A DNA stretch of 64,000 nt from Sphingomonas_D zeicaulis (GCF_050433225.1 NZ_JBNPXQ010000006.1:307551-371550), one strand, 5' to 3'. Positions 1-8,842 are shown, counted from the stretch's first letter. The notes: a model not told the origin generated them from the letters alone. Program-made: numbers and translations.

Positions 1-272
1 GTTGCGTTAGGAAGGCAGATGTTGCCCGCGCTGTCTCGTTTGACCTTCGTTTTCGGGAGGATGAATGAACATCGCTGACGTTCCATCGATCGGCCTTGCA
101 ATTACGATGGCAAGCTGAAGCCGCATCAACTCACCCGCGTTCGATCCGCATGAAGGCCGATTGCCGAGTTCAGGGCGCAACTCCAAGGCTGGGAACCTGA
201 TGGTCGCGCCGTTCTGCATCCTGTATGGTGGCCGACGCGCGCGGCCTTGATCGACCGACATCGGTGTTGCTC

Positions 273-1055
273 TTATGCATCGGCCGGATCGGCAAAGTGC
301 GCGCCGAGGCCGGTTTGGCCCAGCGCAACGTGGTCGGCCATGGTGTGGCGATCGGGGAAGTCGCCGCCGTTTTGCGACCGGAAGGGAATCGGCGTGTCGG
401 TGAAAAGCCCGGCGAGACGCGCACGCCATGCTGCCTTGATCGCCTCCACTTCTTCTGCCGTGGAAACGTGACCGGCGCCATAGACCGCGTGTGTCGGGAG
501 CACGTCCATACCGGGGTAGAACAGCGCGCCATGGGTTAGCGGGAACAGCAGTTGATCAAGCGGCCCGTTGATACCCCGCGGGCCATAGTCGGCCGCTGGG
601 CCGCCTGCCTGCACGTTGACCAGTGCTCGCTTGCCCTTGAGTATGCCCTCCCCAAAGCGGAACTGGTTAGAGCCATTCTGATAGCCGTAGGCAAAACCGA
701 AGGCGTAGACCCGCTCTATCCAGCCTTTTAGGATCGCGGGCACGCCGTACCACCACAGCGGGAATTGCAGGACCACAGCATCGGCCGCGAGCAGCTTCTG
801 CTGCTCGACGGTCACGTCGGGCGTCTGATGCCCCCTTGCGTAAGCATGGCCCGACTCCGCGATGAAAGACAGCCGTTTGGGGTTGTCACGCATCGGAAAG
901 TCATCGGCGTCGTACACCGCCTTCCACTTCATGCCGTAGAGGTCCGAATGGACCACGGTGTGTCCCGCTGCCGACAACGTCTCAGCGGTCACGTCGACCA
1001 TCTGCCGTGTCAGCGAAGTGGGTTCAGGGTGCGCGTAAACGATAAGAACATTCAT
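273..1055 (-). CDS. NAD(P)H-dependent oxidoreductase, flavodoxin-like fold
   Basis: A 260-residue cytosolic protein of the NAD(P)H:quinone oxidoreductase / MdaB-like flavodoxin-fold family, expected to bind FMN or FAD and reduce quinones or nitro/azo compounds by two electrons. The N-terminus MNVLIVYAHPEPTS is the typical first beta strand and phosphate-binding loop. FPLWWYGVPAILKGWIERV near residue 100 is the family signature. The length is normal for NQO1/MdaB-like members. An AGGAAT ribosome-binding sequence lies about 11 bases before the ATG. It stands alone; the next sequence upstream on this strand is only a dehydrogenase remnant. The family is clear, the substrate is not. Confidence 0.85.
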   Translation of the reverse strand: MNVLIVYAHPEPTSLTRQMVDVTAETLSAAGHTVVHSDLYGMKWKAVYDADDFPMRDNPKRLSFIAESGHAYARGHQTPDVTVEQQKLLAADAVVLQFPLWWYGVPAILKGWIERVYAFGFAYGYQNGSNQFRFGEGILKGKRALVNVQAGGPAADYGPRGINGPLDQLLFPLTHGALFYPGMDVLPTHAVYGAGHVSTAEEVEAIKAAWRARLAGLFTDTPIPFRSQNGGDFPDRHTMADHVALGQTGLGAHFADPADA

Positions 1056-1084
1056 GATTGCTTATTCCTGTTGGTTGGGATCTG

Positions 1085-1279
1085 TCAGTATTCGACGACG
1101 ATCTTGCTGAAATGCCTGCCGGACTCCTGCAGCCGGAAGGCGTCCACGATCTCGGCCAGCGGAAAGGAGCGAACGATCAGCGAGTGTCCGTCGACGGCTG
1201 TCGATTTGGAGCAGGCCAAGCCGGCCGATCGCCCTTCGCAGCTGGCCGGCGCCGAGGCGGACGTGACGACGCGGGGCAT
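1085..1279 (-). pseudogene. C-terminal remnant of a medium-chain (quinone-type) dehydrogenase
   Basis: A 64-codon open stretch ends with GHSLIVRSFPLAEIVDAF followed by a variant of HFGKIVVEY and a stop. This is the usual C-terminus of zinc-independent alcohol dehydrogenase / quinone reductase proteins. The rest of the roughly 330-residue protein is absent: upstream in the same frame the sequence has no Rossmann motif and runs into the end of the epoxide hydrolase gene region. I read it as a gene remnant of about 30-40 recognisable codons. Confidence 0.5.
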
Positions 1280-1336
1280 TGAAGCCCTACGCCGCCAGCG
1301 CCACGCGCCGCGCTTCGGAAACGGAGATCTCCACCT

Positions 1337-2479
1337 TCAGGAGCGCGCTCTCAACACCGTCGCGATAAAGGCGCGCAGGTCGGCCAGCATCAGTTCCGGC
1401 TCTTCCAGCGCGGCGAAATGCCCGCCCCGCGGCATGTCGGTCCAATGCACGACGTTGTAGGTCTTCTCCGCGAACGAGCGGGGCGGTGGTAAGAACACCG
1501 GATCAGGAAAGGCCGCAATGCCGGTCGGCAACTGGATGCGGGTGCCGGCTGGAAGCATCCGCGACTTCTCAAGCCGGCTGCCGTAGTAGATCCAGGTTGC
1601 AGTCACGAACGATGCTGGCGCGATGTAGAGCATGATGTTGGTGAGGAGCTCCTCCTCGGAAAACTTGCTCCAGATGTCGGGGTCGCCATCGGCGGTTTTC
1701 GGAAGATCGGCCCACTTGCCGAACTTTTCGAGTATCCAGCCCGCCGCTCCGACCGGGCTGTCGGCCATAGCGACGCCGAGCGTCTGCGGACGGGTTTCCT
1801 GCTCGTGGAAATAGGCGCTCTCCTGATCGGCAATCGCGGCCCGCTTGGCGGCGAAGGATTTCTCCTCGTCGGTCGTCGGAGCGGCATCCTCCGCACGCAC
1901 GGTCATCATGTTGATATGGATGCCGAGCAGAGCGTCCGGTCGATCATGCGCTGCCCAGACCGCGAGGGCGTGGCCCCAATCGCCCCCCTGTATGAAATAC
2001 CGCGCGTCGCCGAACAGTTGGATCATCAGCCCATGCACGAGCGCAGCAGCCCGCCGCGGGCCGATCGGGCCCGTGATCGGGTTGGAGAACGCGAAGCCAG
2101 GAAGCGAGGGAACGACAACATCGTGCCCGTCCGCTGCAAGCGGCTCCAACAGCCGCTCAAACTCGAGATACGAGCCCGGCCAACCGTGCAGAAGCAGGAC
2201 GGGCGGCTTGGAGCCGTCGCCTTTCGCATGGATGAAGTGGAGGTGCTCGCCTTCCACGTCGGCCGTGAAGTTGGGGAGTGCGTTGAGGCGTCGTTCGACC
2301 GCACGCCAGTCGTAGCTGTCCCGCCAATAACGAGCGAGTCGCTTGAGGTCATCAACTCCAACCCCCGCCGACCAGCCTCCCGCATCCGGCAGCTGGCTCC
2401 AGTCATAAGCCTCGACCTTGGCTCTGATCGTGGCAAGCCGTTCGTCAGGGACGTCTATCGTGTAGGGTGAAATCATCAT
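1337..2479 (-). CDS. Epoxide hydrolase (EHN-type alpha/beta hydrolase)
   Basis: A 380-residue alpha/beta-hydrolase with the N-terminal epoxide-hydrolase (EHN) region over about residues 1-100. It probably opens epoxides to diols through an ester intermediate. The oxyanion motif HGWPGSYLEFE is at about residue 98, and the nucleophile elbow GGDWG places Asp167 as nucleophile, as expected for epoxide hydrolases rather than esterases. A C-terminal RGGHFAALEEPE supplies the catalytic histidine. The length is normal for the microsomal-type bacterial family. Two ATGs occur in tandem (2479 and 2476); the first is used here. It diverges from the LysR regulator at 2640, its likely regulator. The physiological substrate is unknown. 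Confidence 0.9.
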   Translation of the reverse strand: MMISPYTIDVPDERLATIRAKVEAYDWSQLPDAGGWSAGVGVDDLKRLARYWRDSYDWRAVERRLNALPNFTADVEGEHLHFIHAKGDGSKPPVLLLHGWPGSYLEFERLLEPLAADGHDVVVPSLPGFAFSNPITGPIGPRRAAALVHGLMIQLFGDARYFIQGGDWGHALAVWAAHDRPDALLGIHINMMTVRAEDAAPTTDEEKSFAAKRAAIADQESAYFHEQETRPQTLGVAMADSPVGAAGWILEKFGKWADLPKTADGDPDIWSKFSEEELLTNIMLYIAPASFVTATWIYYGSRLEKSRMLPAGTRIQLPTGIAAFPDPVFLPPPRSFAEKTYNVVHWTDMPRGGHFAALEEPELMLADLRAFIATVLRARS

Positions 2480-2639
2480 GTTTTTCGCTTAAGCTGGGAT
2501 GCGGTTCGATGGAGACGGCGTCCACCAATCTGCTATCCATATTGTCGATGAATGCTTCGAGGGCCGATGGGACGTCGGCATACTGCTCGGTACGTCGCCT
2601 AGGTTGAAATCGAACCTTCTGCCTGTTGTTATCCAACGA
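2480..2639. promoter_or_regulatory. Divergent promoter region, epoxide hydrolase / LysR regulator
   Basis: This 160-base gap separates the start of the epoxide hydrolase from the start of the LysR gene. LysR proteins typically bind such shared regions and control both directions. I could not pick out a convincing T-N11-A box, so only the arrangement supports the call. Confidence 0.4.
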
Positions 2640-3542
2640 ATGGATACCAGAAACCTCGATCTCGGCTTGCTCGTCACGCTCGAAGCCCTACTGGCGGAAG
2701 GAAACGTCACGCGTGCCGCCCGGCGCTTGAACCTGAGCCAACCCGCCTTGTCGGCCCGGCTGGCGCGGCTCCGCGATGCACTCGGCGATCCCCTCCTCAT
2801 TCCGGCACAGCGTGGCATGATCCTGACCCAGCGCGCCGTCGAGCTTCGGCAACCGTTGCATGACGCGCTGGAGGGTGTTCGCCGGGTTATGGCAGAGGGA
2901 ATGCCGTCCGACCCGGCGACCATGGAGGCTACCCTGGTCATCGCCGCAAGCGACTACGTGCAGTATGCGCTGCTCAGCCGCTTCTCGGTCGAGCTCAGGA
3001 CCGAGGCACCTAAGGTCCGTGTTGCCTGGCGTGCCCTGGACGTGCTGGCACTCTCCTCTCAGTTGGAGCGCGGCGAGGTTGACCTGGCCTTGGCATCGCC
3101 GGAGCATGCACCTGCAGCCATGCGCCAGCGCCAGCTCTTTCGTGAGAGTTACGTGGTGATCGCCCGCCAGGGACACCCGGCCGTGCAGGGCCGTCTCAGC
3201 CTGGACATATTCTGCGCTTTGGAGCACGTCGTCGTGTCGCCCCAGGGCGGCGGGTTCTCAGGGCCTGCCGATGCAGCTCTAGAGGCCGTCGGCCGCCGTC
3301 GCACCGTAGCCCTATCCACGTCGGGCTTTCTGATCGTGCCGGAGGTCGTGTCGCGGTCCGACATGATCGCTTTGATCCCACGGCGGATCGCCGATGGCTG
3401 GTCGGATCGGGTGCAGGTGGTGGAACCGCCACTCACCATCGCCGGCTTTTCAATCGCGAGTGTCTGGCACGACCGGACCACCAACCATCCCGCACAACGC
3501 TGGCTGCGTGAACGCCTGACGACGTTGGCCGCCGAGAGCTAG
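2640..3542 (+). CDS. LysR-family transcriptional regulator
   Basis: A 300-residue LysR-type regulator. The N-terminal winged helix-turn-helix covers residues 1-60: LDLGLLVTLEALLAEGNVTR followed by AARRLNLSQPALSARLARLR. A periplasmic-binding-protein-like effector domain follows, from about residue 90. The reading frame opens upstream at 2499, but homology begins at the ATG at 2640 (MDTRNLDLGLL), so that start is chosen. The effector half has LEHVVVSPQGGGFSGPAD, resembling NodD/PcpR-type members that sense aromatic ligands. Being divergent from the epoxide hydrolase suggests it controls that gene. Confidence 0.88.
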   Translation: MDTRNLDLGLLVTLEALLAEGNVTRAARRLNLSQPALSARLARLRDALGDPLLIPAQRGMILTQRAVELRQPLHDALEGVRRVMAEGMPSDPATMEATLVIAASDYVQYALLSRFSVELRTEAPKVRVAWRALDVLALSSQLERGEVDLALASPEHAPAAMRQRQLFRESYVVIARQGHPAVQGRLSLDIFCALEHVVVSPQGGGFSGPADAALEAVGRRRTVALSTSGFLIVPEVVSRSDMIALIPRRIADGWSDRVQVVEPPLTIAGFSIASVWHDRTTNHPAQRWLRERLTTLAAES

Positions 3543-3819
3543 TTACCGATTGGACCGAAGGCTGCGCACAGCGTTTCCCGAAACGCCATCGTTTTCGGGA
3601 CAGCCAGTCGCGCGGCGAGTGGCAGGTGTCCGTGCCAACGATCCCGTAAAGGCGCCTTTCGCACATGTCCGGGGTGCGCCTTACCACCCAAATGGCAGCT
3701 TCCGTCAGATCCCGATGTTTTCGGTGTCTCCGGTGAAAGACCGGCTTTCGTCGCAAGCATTCATTGATGGATCGCCCAACGATCGACCGAGGCTGCGCCG
3801 CCAACCCACCGCAGTCGCG
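3543..3819. other. Gene-free stretch
   Basis: Between the LysR stop and the OmpA-like pseudogene I see no coding frame with recognisable homology. Open frames exist on both strands but have low-complexity, arginine-rich translations typical of non-coding high-GC DNA. Confidence 0.5.
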
Positions 3820-4304
3820 CCCGCCTCACTTTGGCTCCGGCACCACGCGCGTCCCCTCGCCGCGCAGCCGCGCTCTCAATCCCGCCGAACACTGCCGCCA
3901 TATATGGTCCCGGTAGCCGCTCGACGATCCGGATCCGTCCTGCATCCACCCCGCGCATCAGCAGCGCGTCGCGGACCAGTTCTGCGGGGATGAGGGCCTG
4001 CCCTGCGTGCTTTCGGCGAGGGGCTGGCCGGAGACGGTTTGCGGTTCCGTCTGGGCGTGGCCGGCGGGGTCGATGCGGGCGGGTTGGACGCCCAGCGCGT
4101 AGTTGATCGCCGCGTCGATATAATAGTCGGCGAGTTGGTAGGCGACGAAGCTGTGGCCGAAGTCGAAGGGGATGGTGAAGCGGCCCGTCTTGTAGGGCTG
4201 CTCGGGCCGTTTGCGCTCCTCATAGAGCGGGCGGACGTTGCGCTCGGGGAGGGCGAAGCGGCGGAGCTGATAGCCCTCTGCCTTCAGCATGTGGCGGGTG
4301 CAGG
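3820..4304 (-). pseudogene. Truncated, frameshifted copy of the OmpA-like gene at 60335-61111
   Basis: This segment closely matches the C-terminal two thirds of the intact gene at 60335-61111, by eye about 85-90% identical at the base level in its best part (4090-4304 against 60600-60813). One frame reads CTRHMLKAEGYQLRRFALP and continues through GRFTIPFDFGHSFVAYQLAD to TEPQTVSGQPLAE. The terminal part MRGVDAGRIRIVERLPGPY is in another frame, so a net two-base length change at about 3990-4030 breaks the gene. The 5' end is missing: matching stops abruptly after gtggcgggtgcagg at 4304, and unrelated DNA follows. It is therefore a non-functional duplicate lying in the same orientation as the intact copy. 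Confidence 0.85.
3820..4304. repeat. Left copy of a ~485-bp imperfect direct repeat (partner at 60329-60813)
   Basis: The pseudogene segment and the 3' two thirds of the gene at 60335-61111 form an imperfect direct repeat that brackets about 56 kb of catabolic genes. Both copies start at a cctcact...tccggcaccac stretch and end at gtggcgggtgcagg. Confidence 0.75.
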
Positions 4305-4443
4305 AATTACAGCGACGCTGCACTTGTTTTGCTTTTTGCCCGCGCCTGCCGGGCCTTGGTTCTCGTTCGATCGCCGCTTCGATAGACGCCATAAAGGCGT
4401 CGTCATCCTGCAGACGGCCAATGCTCTCATGCGACGGTGAGCG

Positions 4444-4938
4444 TCAGAGTTCACGCCCGAGTTTCGCGTCGATCGACCAAACGCCACCGCCGTGCATCGC
4501 AATCAAGAAAGCGATCAAGCCGAGAATGATCGGATATTCGATGCCGCGATCGATCCAGGGATAGGTCGGGCCAAGCGCGAAACAGATGAAAGCCATCTGG
4601 ATCGCCAGCATCGGCGCGAACAACCGGGTTGCGAGCCCGAGCGCAACGCACAGCCCGCCTGCGGTCTCCAGTATCGCAACGAACAAGGCGAGCGTCGAAG
4701 CAAAAGGAAGATGAAGGACGTTGCCGATGAGATTGATCGATCCCTGCATCGGATCGGCCATCGAGCCGTGCGGGGTTCCGCTCAGCTTCGGCACGCCATG
4801 CGTCACGATCGTCAGGCCGAAGGCGATGCGCAGAAGCGCATAGGACATTGTCCGCCCGGTCGCGTAGAGAGGCGCCAGTGCGGGGAAAATCAGTGCCGGT
4901 GCCGAGCGCAGCCGACTATCGCGTTGACGATCGACCAA
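4444..4938 (-). CDS. DoxX-family membrane protein
   Basis: A roughly 165-residue DoxX family protein: a small four-helix inner-membrane protein of uncertain role, often associated with thiol/quinone redox reactions. Hydrophobic segments include LLRIAFGLTIVTHGVPKL, FASTLALFVAILETAGGLCV, FAPMLAIQMAFICFA and IILGLIAFLIAMHGGG. The start is uncertain. A TTG at 4938 has GGAGG five bases upstream and is used here; an ATG lies at 4950 without a ribosome site, and another at 4848 (MSYALLRIAFG). The sequence just upstream on this strand is an aldo/keto reductase remnant. The family call is firm, the function is not. Confidence 0.75.
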   Translation of the reverse strand: MVDRQRDSRLRSAPALIFPALAPLYATGRTMSYALLRIAFGLTIVTHGVPKLSGTPHGSMADPMQGSINLIGNVLHLPFASTLALFVAILETAGGLCVALGLATRLFAPMLAIQMAFICFALGPTYPWIDRGIEYPIILGLIAFLIAMHGGGVWSIDAKLGREL

Positions 4939-5005
4939 TAAAACCTCCATTCAAAGAGCGCGTGCCGTGGCCTGTCCATGGTCTTCCGGTCGCAATCGCC
5001 GGAAG

Positions 5006-5077
5006 GCCGAAGGTCGTGGTGCCCACGCAGAGTTCGGAGACGAGCAGGCCGGTGTTTCCGAGCGTCTTGTCCTTCAC
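5006..5077 (-). pseudogene. N-terminal remnant of an aldo/keto reductase
   Basis: A 24-codon piece reads VKDKTLGNTGLLVSELCVGT then TTFG, the canonical first strand of aldo/keto reductases (usually ...LGNTGLLVSELCLGTMTFG). No barrel sequence follows. The frame carries on into unrelated residues before the DoxX gene and upstream codons look non-coding. Only a fragment of a roughly 330-residue gene survives. Confidence 0.5.
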
Positions 5078-5251
5078 GAGCGTAAGCCCCTCTGGCAGAG
5101 GAGGGGCGGTCCGCTCCACCGGCGGAGCGGCGCACGTGACGCTTCCGTGCGGACCGGACAGGCTAAGTCGCCGTGTCTCGGCGGACGCGGTGACGGACGC
5201 AACACTCTCGGCAGATCGACCACGTGCGGCTGTAATCCTGTTATCGCCCAA

Positions 5252-5517
5252 ATATGCCGCATATTTCTGATCAGTTGCGTTATGTTGTCTTTAAAAATGG
5301 AGCTTGAATAACGAAAGCGATGATTGTTACGTCGATGGAATGTTAACGGCGCGGGATGATAAACCGTGTCGATCTGTCAAAGTTGGGCTTGTCTGCTATC
5401 CTTTTTCCGTAAGATCATCTCTCCGGCGCTTCGACTATGATTGACGAGGCGGTATTTTGTGCCATGATGATCCCGCCTTGGCTTGGGTAGACGCCCGCAA
5501 GCTAGAGAGGTTGAGCC
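5252..5517. promoter_or_regulatory. Upstream region of the AraC-family gene
   Basis: This AT-richer 266-base stretch (for example gttgtctttaaaaatggagc and aacgaaagcgatgattgtta) has no recognisable gene and precedes the AraC regulator. It probably holds that gene's promoter. No specific operator could be assigned. Confidence 0.35.
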
Positions 5518-6504
5518 ATGGCCAGAATGCCGGAAACCGGAGAAATCTTGCCTTTTCCTACAGCATCCTCGATCCGGACGCCGTCCGAGCGCCTTTCTCA
5601 CGAAGGCAACAGCGTGCGGTCGGCGCTTCTTGCGGCGGCGGAGCGCTATGCCGACTCGCGGGGCGGCGGCGAAGGCATCTTTGCCGTGCCGGATGTCGGC
5701 GTCCATGTGATGCGAACCTACGAGCCGGTCGACCATCATCAAGTGTATCGGCCGTCCCTCTGCATCACTCTCCAGGGTTTGAAGCAGATCCTCGTCGGCG
5801 GCCAGATGCTCAGCTATGGTCCGATGCACTGCCTGATCGTGGGGCTGGACCTTCCGGCGCGCGGCCGGATCGTCGCCGCCAGTGAGCGCAAGCCATTTGT
5901 CGGTATCAAGATAGAGTTCGATATCGCGGTGATGCGCGATGTTCTCGAACAGCTCGACGCGCGTCCTGCCCCGACACAAGGCGCCGGACGAAGCATGTTC
6001 GTGTCCGAGGTCGAAGGGCCGCTTGCCGACTGCGTGCTCCGCATGATCGAGTTGACGGACAAGCCCAAGGCGATGCCCATTCTCTATCCGGCATTGATGC
6101 GCGAATTCTATTACTGGCTGCTGACGGGGCCGAACGCAGGCGATCTGTGCAGGCAGATCATCCCGGATACGTATCTGGAACGTATCGCCGAAGCGATCCG
6201 CCTCCTGCGCAGCAACTTCGCCCAGACACTCCGGATGGAGGAACTGGCCGCGTCCGCACGTATGAGTCTGTCTTCCTTCCATCAGCACTTCAAGGCGCTG
6301 ACGTCGATGACGCCGCTCCAGTTTCAGAAGCAGCTTCGCTTGCTCGAGGCGCGCCGACTGATGATGGTCGATGACATGAATGTCGCCGAGGCTGCCTATC
6401 GGGTCGGCTATGAGAGCGCGTCGCAGTTCAGCCGCGAATATTCCCGCGTCTTCGGCCTCGCGCCGAAGCGTGACGCGATGAACGTCAGAGTCGTCCGCGC
6501 GTAG
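5518..6504 (+). CDS. AraC-family transcriptional regulator
   Basis: A 328-residue AraC/XylS regulator. An AraC-type N-terminal cupin/ligand domain lies at about residues 40-190 (RPSLCITLQGLKQILVGGQ, then MLSYGPMHCLIVGLDLP). The C-terminal double helix-turn-helix lies at about residues 225-320 (RMEELAASARMSLSSFHQHF and NVAEAAYRVGYESASQFSRE). The ATG is preceded by GAGAGG. It is followed on the same strand by a FAD monooxygenase, an arylmalonate-decarboxylase-like gene and an MFS carrier, so it is a candidate activator of that group. The effector is unknown. Confidence 0.9.
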   Translation: MARMPETGEILPFPTASSIRTPSERLSHEGNSVRSALLAAAERYADSRGGGEGIFAVPDVGVHVMRTYEPVDHHQVYRPSLCITLQGLKQILVGGQMLSYGPMHCLIVGLDLPARGRIVAASERKPFVGIKIEFDIAVMRDVLEQLDARPAPTQGAGRSMFVSEVEGPLADCVLRMIELTDKPKAMPILYPALMREFYYWLLTGPNAGDLCRQIIPDTYLERIAEAIRLLRSNFAQTLRMEELAASARMSLSSFHQHFKALTSMTPLQFQKQLRLLEARRLMMVDDMNVAEAAYRVGYESASQFSREYSRVFGLAPKRDAMNVRVVRA

Positions 6505-6849
6505 ATTCAGGGAGTCGCATGACGTTGTCGCGTGCGTGACATCGATGGCGTGCGATCGCAGGGGCGGGACTGCCGACAACTGAAGCGGGCGCTGCCAAGC
6601 GACTGTCCCGTAACCGACTTGTTGTCGACAAGCGATCGGCGAGGCGGAGTTGCGCCCCTTAACCGGCCTGGTTCGCGGCTTTGCATCGCGCTTTGCGGCG
6701 CGGAGATGCGTCCGCTTGTGCCGCTTCGAAGGGGTGCCGCGCCACATCAAGTGTCCGTTGCGCGGATAGTTCGGCTGTCGCGGTCGCGGCGGCTCCGGTC
6801 GCTGCCTTATCCCTTTCCCAAGTTATTGTCTGATTGGGGGCTTTCGTCG
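6505..6849. other. Gene-free interval before the FAD monooxygenase
   Basis: The monooxygenase frame is open back to 6532, but the upstream codons translate to arginine-rich sequence without homology. The protein homology starts at the ATG at 6850. The interval probably carries the promoter and leader of the following operon; no clear promoter or terminator hairpin could be assigned. Confidence 0.45.
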
Positions 6850-8055
6850 ATGGGCGAGCGCAATCGCGTACAAGTTGTTGTGGTCGGCGCAGGTCCGGTC
6901 GGTTGCGTTGCTGCGATGTTGCTGGCGCAACACGGAATCGACGTGCTGTTGACCGAGCAAGGCTCGGACTGCGCGGCAGACATGCGGGCGTCGACCTTTC
7001 ACCCGCCGACGCTCGAGCTGCTTGAGGCGCTGGAGATCACGCCGCGCCTGATCGAACGCGGTTTGAAGGCGCCGGTCTATCACTGGCGGGACCGGCGGTC
7101 TGGCGAGGTCCTGGCCTTCGATCTGACCGAAATTTCGGACGAGACGCGCCACCCCTATCGCATCCAGTGCGAGCAGTATCATCTCTCCCGGATGCTGGCC
7201 GAACGGTTGGAGGCGACGGCGAATGCCGAGGTGCTCTTCAATCACCGTGTCGTTTATTTCCAGCAGGACGACCGCGGCGTCAGCATCTCGCTGGAAACGC
7301 CGATGGAAATCCGCGAGGTTCGCGCGGACTACATGATCGCGGCTGACGGCGCCTCGTCGATCGTGCGCAAATGGCTGAAGGCGGAGTTCGACGGGTTCAC
7401 CTATCCCGAGAAGTTTCTGACGCTCAGCACGGACGAGCCGCTAGAGGCTGCGATCCCCGACCTTGCCTACGTCAATTATGTAGCGGACCCCGACGAGTGG
7501 CTGGTGCTGTTGAAGGTGCCCAAGCTGTGGCGCGTGCTCGTCCCCACCTTCGACCAGAGCGACAATGGCGTGCTGACGTCCGACGCGAACAAGAACGCGA
7601 TCTTCGAACGGTTGATCGGGCACGGCGCGGACGTGCGGACGTTCCACCGCACCATCTATCGCGTCCATCAGCGGGTGGCGAAGAGCTTTCGGCACGGGCG
7701 CGTGGTTCTGGCCGGCGACGCTGCGCACCTCAACAATCCTCTCGGCGGGTTCGGCATGAACAGCGGCATCCACGACGCTTTCAATCTAGTCGAGAAGCTG
7801 GTCCCGATCCTCAGAGGAACGGGCACTGCCGACGCGTTGGCGCAATATGATCGGCAACGGCGCACCGTGACGCACAACTTCACGCAGCAACAGACCATCC
7901 AGAACATGGAACTGATGAAGGCGGGGCATAGCGAGGCCTATCGCATGACCCGCGATCAAATGCGGGCACTGAACGAGGACGACGATGCGCGACGCAGCTA
8001 CCTGCTGCGGCAATCGATGATCAGCAGCATGCGCGACGCGGCGGCCATCGCCTGA
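6850..8055 (+). CDS. FAD-dependent aromatic-type monooxygenase
   Basis: A 401-residue group A flavoprotein monooxygenase (UbiH/MhpA/PheA fold), expected to use NAD(P)H and O2 to hydroxylate an aromatic or enolic substrate. Visible motifs are the FAD GxGxxG (VVVGAGPVGCVAAMLLAQHG, residues about 8-27), the DG-type motif AADGASSIVRKWL, and the second FAD motif GDAAHLNNPLGGFGMNSGIH. There is no C-terminal thioredoxin-like domain, so it is shorter than the phenol hydroxylase branch. The start at 6850 follows ATTGGGGG at a suitable distance. The next gene is 25 bases downstream. Substrate unknown. Confidence 0.87.
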   Translation: MGERNRVQVVVVGAGPVGCVAAMLLAQHGIDVLLTEQGSDCAADMRASTFHPPTLELLEALEITPRLIERGLKAPVYHWRDRRSGEVLAFDLTEISDETRHPYRIQCEQYHLSRMLAERLEATANAEVLFNHRVVYFQQDDRGVSISLETPMEIREVRADYMIAADGASSIVRKWLKAEFDGFTYPEKFLTLSTDEPLEAAIPDLAYVNYVADPDEWLVLLKVPKLWRVLVPTFDQSDNGVLTSDANKNAIFERLIGHGADVRTFHRTIYRVHQRVAKSFRHGRVVLAGDAAHLNNPLGGFGMNSGIHDAFNLVEKLVPILRGTGTADALAQYDRQRRTVTHNFTQQQTIQNMELMKAGHSEAYRMTRDQMRALNEDDDARRSYLLRQSMISSMRDAAAIA

Positions 8056-8080
8056 GGCAAGCAGCAATCGGAGAGGAACG

Positions 8081-8827
8081 ATGACAGACGTGCTGGCGTG
8101 GCGAAAGGTCTTCGGGGTGCTGGGCCCCTCGACCAACACCGTCGTGCAACCGGACTTCGACGATCTGCGCATGCCGGGCGTGACCAACCATTACAGCCGG
8201 ATCATTGTGCAGAACCCGACCGCGCTGTCGGATGCGGACTTCATCCGCGGCACCGACGCGATCGACGCGGCAACGCACGACGCGGTCCATGCCGTGATGA
8301 CGTGCGAGCCCGACTATCTGGTGCTCGGCATGTCGGCGGTGACCTTTTACGGCGGCGCCGAAGGATCGGCCAAATGGACCAGGGCGGTCGAAGACGTCGC
8401 AGGCACGCGCCTTTGCACCGGATCGGCCTCGCTGATCGAAGCCTTCAAGGCCTATGGCGGGATCAGGCGCATCGCGGTGCTTTCGCCCTACTTCCCGGTC
8501 GCTAACGAGCAGGTCCGCAACTTCATGAGCGATCATGGCATCGAAGTGGTGCGCGACACGCCGCTGCGGTGCCAGAGCTGGCTGCACATCGCCAAGGTAA
8601 CGCCGGCCCAGTTGCGCGACACGATCCTCGACCTCGACGGCGACGATGTCGACGCGATCGTGCAGGTCGGCACCAATCTTTCGATGGTGCGGCTGGCGGC
8701 GGCGGCCGAGACGTTCCTGCAAAAGCCGGTGATCGCGATCAACACCGCAACCTACTGGAATGCGTTGCGCCAGAATGGCATCACGGATCGCAAGGAAGGG
8801 TTCGGCCGACTGATGGCGGAATTCTAG
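8081..8827 (+). CDS. Arylmalonate decarboxylase / maleate isomerase family protein lacking the catalytic cysteines
   Basis: A 248-residue member of the Asp/Glu racemase superfamily, closest in layout to arylmalonate decarboxylase and maleate isomerase. Family landmarks are GVLGPSTNT near the N-terminus, VLGMSAVTFYGG at residues 81-92 (dioxyanion-loop region), IRRIAVLSPYFPVANEQV at about 128-145 and KEGFGRLMAEF at the end. Compared with arylmalonate decarboxylase as I recall it, the C188 position (SCGG) is Gly197 here (VGTN). The position of the first maleate-isomerase cysteine is Met84. Cys75, Cys112 and Cys164 are elsewhere. The fold is confident, but neither standard chemistry can be assumed. 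GGAGAGG precedes the ATG. It lies between the monooxygenase and an MFS carrier. Confidence 0.8.
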   Translation: MTDVLAWRKVFGVLGPSTNTVVQPDFDDLRMPGVTNHYSRIIVQNPTALSDADFIRGTDAIDAATHDAVHAVMTCEPDYLVLGMSAVTFYGGAEGSAKWTRAVEDVAGTRLCTGSASLIEAFKAYGGIRRIAVLSPYFPVANEQVRNFMSDHGIEVVRDTPLRCQSWLHIAKVTPAQLRDTILDLDGDDVDAIVQVGTNLSMVRLAAAAETFLQKPVIAINTATYWNALRQNGITDRKEGFGRLMAEF

Positions 8828-8842
8828 TCGGCGAAGGGGCGC

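Noticed and set aside
1..272. Open frames at the left edge
   Set aside because: They overlap one another on both strands, lack ribosome sites and have no recognisable homology.
3550..3993. Plus-strand frame over the gap and OmpA-like pseudogene
   Set aside because: It is Arg/Pro/Ser-rich with no homology, and the minus strand carries the recognisable remnant.
5377..6750. 457-codon minus-strand frame opposite the AraC gene
   Set aside because: The AraC-family helix-turn-helix and ligand domain are on the plus strand; the opposite frame shows no homology.
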